Origin: Toxorhynchites rutilus septentrionalis
Taxonomy: Eukaryota > Arthropoda > Insecta > Diptera > Culicidae
Length of the DNA stretch: 64,000 nt
Direction of reading: 5' to 3'
Assembly (NCBI RefSeq): GCF_029784135.1
Contig: NC_073746.1
Location: forward strand, 9,953,380 to 10,017,379
In this document: positions 46,901-52,900 of the stretch, one piece after another
How the letters are laid out: each line of letters starts with the position of its first letter
Numbering within the stretch: position 1 is the stretch's first letter
Notes under the pieces: generated by a model
What the model was told of the DNA's origin: nothing
The model's database searches: none
Seen by the model: the letters and a program-made list of their open reading frames with translations, nothing else
Position numbers and translations under genes: made by a program

Positions 46901-49900
46901 GCAACAAAAACTTTCAAAGCAAAATGGATTTCACGATCATATGTCTGCACTTTTGAAGATCACATTTAGTAAGAATTCAGTAAGAATGAAATCGACAGTG
47001 TTTTTTTCTATATTTACTAGCTGACCCGGCAAACTTCGTCCAGTCCAAAATTTGTTTTTCGTTATCACATTCACGTTTTTTACTAAGCGCACGTTCATAG
47101 ATCCAATCGCAGAACTGTTCATTGATTGATATTCTAATCTACACTTTAAAATTACCTTTTACTATAAAATTCCTAGTACCTCTATCAAAACTCGTCATTA
47201 TAATATCAGATTATTTTCAGATACAATTCCCGTTCAAGATTTTTCAACCTCTTGCAAATAACATGTTTATCCGTTACATGGAATAAATTTTTGATACAAA
47301 AAATATGATAAAATAAAGACAGCCCCAAATCGGACAATTCCTTCCTCGAGTTTTGCTCTTTTCAACACATTCGGCGATCCATTTTTATTTATTAAGATAA
47401 AAGAAACTATAGGAGGGAGTTTTATCACATTAAAAACAAATTTCCACTTGCGAACAAAGATCAATTTCGTTAGCGCAAATATCAAATAGACTAACAACGC
47501 TTTTTCTATTAATTCGTTTTTTTACAGGCTCAGTTACATGAGTTTAAAGGAGCCAAAGTCCTATCTGTGTTGTTACACGTATATATAAACATTTTTCATT
47601 CATTCATCACATTCAATTCTTAAGCTTATCTTATATCTAATATGTATTTACATTTCACCTTACTCTATTGCTAGTAAGAAGGGATTTGATTTCTCGCGAA
47701 AGAAAAGGAAAAGGAGAATATAAGGATATAAGGACAATCACACACGAAGATCGATAACTTATATTTAGGACATGAAGATGAGATCGATAACATATATTTG
47801 GGACATGTAATCAAGGTCTAACCGTGCCAACACATCTCTCACCGGTACATTGGGCTGGCTTCCTCTGGCCCGAAGAGAGTTCTTTAAATTCGATCTGGCA
47901 ACAAGATACCCCTCGCACGACCAAACAACGTGTTCGATGTCGTGGTAACCTTGGCATAGATATTGCTATCGGCAAGATTAAAACGAAAGAGTAGCGCGTC
48001 TAACGAACAGTGATTGGACATGAGTTGAGAGAAGGTGCGAATTAAGTCCCGAATCAAGTCCAGAGGACTCTCTCAAGGAAGTACGGCGAGTGTTTTTTCC
48101 TGCCTCACTGAACGGATAGCTTCGACAGAGCTAAGACTATCTGTTACAATGTAATAGTGTTCAATAGGTCGTGAGGCGACGCTGTACAGCGCCCAGTGTA
48201 TTGCTGCCAAATCAGGAATATAAACTGAGCAAGGATTTTGAAGACTGTGGGATGTGCTAAAAAATTCGTTGAACACTCCAAATCCTGTGGACTCATTCAT
48301 AGAGGACCCATCAGTAAAGTACATATTATCAGAATTGATACGCCCATACTTTGCATTGAAGATCGTAGGAACGATCCCCGATCGATGATAATCTGGAATT
48401 CCATGGATTTTCAGATCAAAATGTACAGATCAAAATGTACAGAGGAATTGATGTAGTCAGGAAAACAAACACGGTTGGGAATATACGAAGAAGGATCAAC
48501 CTGCATGGAGATGAATTCATGATATGAACTCATGAAGCCAGAATGAAATTTAGCTCGATCAACTACTCAAAACTTCTGATCGCCACTGGATTCATAACCT
48601 TACACCGGATGAGGAACCGAAGAGATAGTAAATTGAAGCGATCTTTTAGTGGGAGTACGCCTGCCAAAACCTCGAGACTCATGGTATGCGTTGAGAGCAT
48701 ACAGGTGTGTTTTGGAAAACAGAAACTGCCATACGCCATCACTGAGAGAATAGTTGTTCGATGCAACATTATAAGATCTTCGGGATAGGCTCCCCACCAG
48801 GTGCCGGTAATTGTACGAAGAAAGATTATTCTTTGTTACAATTTTTACCCAGATACCTGATATGGGCCCCCAAGTACATTTGGAGTCGAACCATACCCCA
48901 AGATACTTGAATGACATAGCATGAGTGATCGGTTTACCCAAAAGTTGAAGCTTTGTTTTTGCTGGTCTATGCTTCCTAGAAAAAATCACCATCTCTGTTT
49001 TCTCCGTGGAGAATTCGATCCCTAGTCCAATGGCCCAGGTTGAAAAATTGTTCAAAGTATCTTGTAAGGGTTCTTGCAGGTCGGATTCTTTTGATCCTAC
49101 GACAGACACCACTCCAACATCTGCAAGCTGTCTTAAGCTGCAATTTTGCGTAAGGCAATTGTCAATGTCGCTTACATAGAAGTTGTGCAAAAGGGGGCTT
49201 AAACAGGAGCCCTGAGGGAGGCCCATGTAAGAGACCCGACCCACTGCCGAATCTCCGTGAGAAAAACTCAAATGTTTCTCACAAAGCAAGTTATATGACA
49301 TATTATTCAATAGAGGCGGCAGACCCCGAGAGTGTAATTTGTCTGACAAAACCTCTATTGAAACAGAATCAAAGGCCCCCTTTATGTCCAAGAATACTGA
49401 AGCCATTTGTTTTTTTCCGGCGTAAGCCATTTGAATTTCTGAAGAAAGCAACGCAAGACAATCATTCGTCCCCTTGCCCCTGCGGAACCCATATTGTGTA
49501 TCTGAGAGTAAGCCATTCGTTTCAACCCAACGATCAAGGCTAGACAAGATCATTTTCTCCAACAATTTCCGTTTACAAGACAGCATTGCTATTGGGCGGT
49601 ACGAATTGAAGTCGGACGCGGGTTTCCCGGGTTTTTGAATGGCTATAATTCGCACTTGTCTCCAATCATCTGGAACAATATTATGTTCCAGAAACCGATT
49701 GAATAAATTCAACAAGCGATGTTTCGCCACATCAGAGAGTTTTTTCAACAAGTTGAACTTAATTCTATCCGTTCTTGGAGCCGAATTGTTACAAGAAAGG
49801 AGAGCAAGAGAGAATTCTACCATCGAAAACTCGGAATCAAGATCGCACCTATCTTGTGGTATATCTCGAACAAGTTTTTGCACAGGTGCGGAATCAGGAC

Positions 49901-52900
49901 AAACCTTCCGTGCAAAATTAAAAATCTATCGATGTGAATATTCTTCGCTTTCATTCGATGAAGAGCGATTTCTCATGTTTCGAGCCATATTCCATAGTTT
50001 TTAACAACGCTTGTCACTATGAAATTGTAGAGCATAGGGGGAATTGAAATTTCGCAAATTTTCCCATTTTCTTCAGAGTTTTCCAAAAATTTTCAATTGT
50101 GAATTGTTTGCTTGGAATATGTTTCATTGAAATATGTGTTTTTATTTTTTGGAACCAAAGCCCCCCCCCCCTTCTATTCCAGAGGAGGGAGAAATGTCAT
50201 ACCATCATAGAAACATTTCTCGTACCCAAAATTTGGTTCCGTTTGCGTGATTGATTCTCGAGTAATGCAGACCGCCCCCCCCTCTCTTAGGGAGGGGGGA
50301 GGAGTGTCAAACCACCATATAAACGAGTGTTTCCCGCTACAACCTCCATATACCGAAATTGGTTCCATTTGCTTGATTAGTTCTTGAGTTATGCAGAAAC
50401 TTATGCTTCATCTGTATGGTAGTCCCCCTCTCCCCCTTAGAGAGAGGGGAAGAGTGTTGAATCACGATAGAAACCTCCACATGCCAAATTTGGCTCGATT
50501 TGCTTGATTAGTTCTTCTTCAGAAGTTTGTGTTTCATTTGTATGGCAGCCTCCCCTTAGAGAGGGGGAAGGAGTGTTGAACCACCATAGAATCGTTCATC
50601 GATCCCTAAGCCCTCTATATGCCAAGTTTAATTCCATTTTCTTGATTAGTTCTTGAGTTATGAAGATTATGCTTCATTTATATAGCATTATTCTCCAGAA
50701 ATAAATTATATGGCAGAACAACGTTTGCCGGGTCAGCTAGTAATTTATAATATTAAGCATTTTCAAAACTAATGATAAAATGTTTGCGTTAGCAAATACT
50801 GTAAAAAATAAGCATCGTTAATTATCCAGTTTTTCTAGTTTTTTCAACTCTTTTACACTTCATTTTTAAATGTTACTTTACTGAACTTTACTGTTATAAA
50901 CAATTTAATATTCAAAACTCTGACATTCTTTGAGTTATAGACTTCATTTTAACATCATTTACAGGTATCGATACCGATATAGCGCCATTGGTCCCGAGAC
51001 CATGAAAACTATAAGAAACAAATACAATCAATAATTACAAAAGTAAAATCCATTTTTTCCAAAGATGATTAGCCAATTGACTTTAATTTGATAGATCGAT
51101 CATATGAATCGGTTTAGTAGTTTAAAAGTTATGATTTTTTTAAGTTATGATGATGCTGTTCTGAATTTGAGACAAATGTGTTCGGAATATTAGTCAGTGG
51201 CAAAAATTGTGTTCGGAATTCGGAAAAAAAATTGGCCAGGAGCTAAGGCAGTTTACACCCAAACTAGCGTTGGCAGAAAACATTTCATCTTCGACAGAAA
51301 TAATGATTTTGCGTGTGCTGAAAGGTCAAATGGGCAAATAATGAGCTGTTGCAATAGCTTTAAAATGTTTGTATGTGTGGGAGCAGACATCTCTTTCGTT
51401 TTTCTTTGTTCATCTCTTGGGATTGTACCAAAAAAGTCCATACGATCACAATGGGAATCGAACCAAGGGCAGCTAGAATGCAAGACTGTTTTACACGACC
51501 ACGCTATCCACATAACTACTGGTACTGTTGCATAAATGTGTGATAATGTTACACCTCATTCTAAAATGAAGTTGGAAAGTGTTTTCTAAGAGTAAAAATG
51601 GGTGGGTTATATCTATGATATTACCGCAAGGTTGACGTGGGACTACCTTAGCTTAGTAATCATTTGTTTGTATTGATTAAATTTTTGATTGAATAAAACA
51701 ATTTCCGAATTCAATTGTATTCAATATATTTGCGTTGTGAGAAAAAATTTGAACAAATGAAATGTCTGCACGATCTTACCAGGTACCTAAGTTTAGAAGA
51801 CCGTGTTAGGGAAACGCATTCTAGTCTGTACAAAGGTAAGCGAGTACAAAAGTACTCGCAGTTTGCATGTATTTTCAATGCCGATTTCCCCAGACACCTT
51901 GGTTTAGAAGTCTTTCTAGGTAATCAGATTTCAATCGGAACAAAAATACTCCCGACCTGCATGAATTTGCAATTCCAATTTTCCTAGACACCTTGGTTTT
52001 GAAGCCTGTGTTGAGGAAACATATTTTAGTCGGAATAAAAATGCCCTCGACTTGTATGCATTTGCAATGCCAATTTCCCCTCGCTCCATGGATTTGAAGT
52101 CTGTGTTAGGGAAACACATTTCAGTCGGAACAAAAATGCCCCCGATTGCATGAATTCGCAATGTAAATTTTCCCAAGCTCCTTGGATTTGAAGTCTGTGT
52201 TAAGGAAACACATTTCAAGTTGGAACAAAAATACCCCCGACTTGCATGTATTTGCAATGCCAACTTCCCCACGCTCCTTGGATTTGAAGTCTGTGTTAGG
52301 GAACACATTTCGGAGAGAACAAAAGTCCCCCTACTTTCATGAATTTGCAATTCCGATTTCCCCAAGGCTGCTTGGTTTAGAAGTCTGTGTTGGGGAAACC
52401 GTAAAGCGGGCCAATCAAAACGAGGCAGTAAGGGCGTTTAGATAACGCTTAACATTTTACAGTTATTCAATTATTTACCTAATGGAAAATAACACTTTAC
52501 TAATTGCGATAGATGCGTAGAAATATTCCCTATCAATTGATGCTAACATCTTTCCGATTCAGTAGAAAATGTTCGAGTTATAAGCATTCGAAGTCTTGCT
52601 TTTTTTCCTGCATGTTCAGTGTTTATGTTTTCATTTTACCCCCCATATATTCCGGTTAGACGTAGTCCCACGTCAAAAGAAGAGCATAAAGGCTCATTTG
52701 ATGTAATAAATCGGGATGCCAACACATATGCTAAGGATTAATTTTGGGTGTAGCGGGGGCAAAGTGATCACACGCACATATCATTCTAGATAGGATGAAT
52801 TTATGCGTTTGTTGCCCAAATTTACAATTTGACTGGGAAGAATGAAATGATATAGTCGAATCGGTAGAGGGAGATAGCGACTAAACGCCCGACTGACTGT

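Larger units (their letters stand above)
47016..50741. mobile_element. Element with ACTAGCTGACCCGGCAAAC ends, carrying an I-like retrotransposon
   Basis: ACTAGCTGACCCGGCAAACT at 47016 and the inverse GTTTGCCGGGTCAGCTAGT at 50723-50741 form ~19-bp inverted ends. The left arm continues TCGTCCAGTCC, the right arm (inverse) GTTGTTCTGCC. The interior right arm is a tandem array (50.15-50.69 kb). An I-like non-LTR element occupies most of the middle. The ends belong to a widespread arthropod repeat type whose class I cannot fix. Confidence 0.65.

Noticed and set aside
51931..52365. 144-codon repetitive protein on the - strand
   Set aside because: It is the translation of a ~95-bp tandem DNA array. 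Adjacent units appear in other frames and the flanks are non-coding.
51806..52400. CRISPR-like regular array
   Set aside because: Units are contiguous ~95-bp tandem repeats without unique spacers, in a eukaryotic intron with no cas genes.
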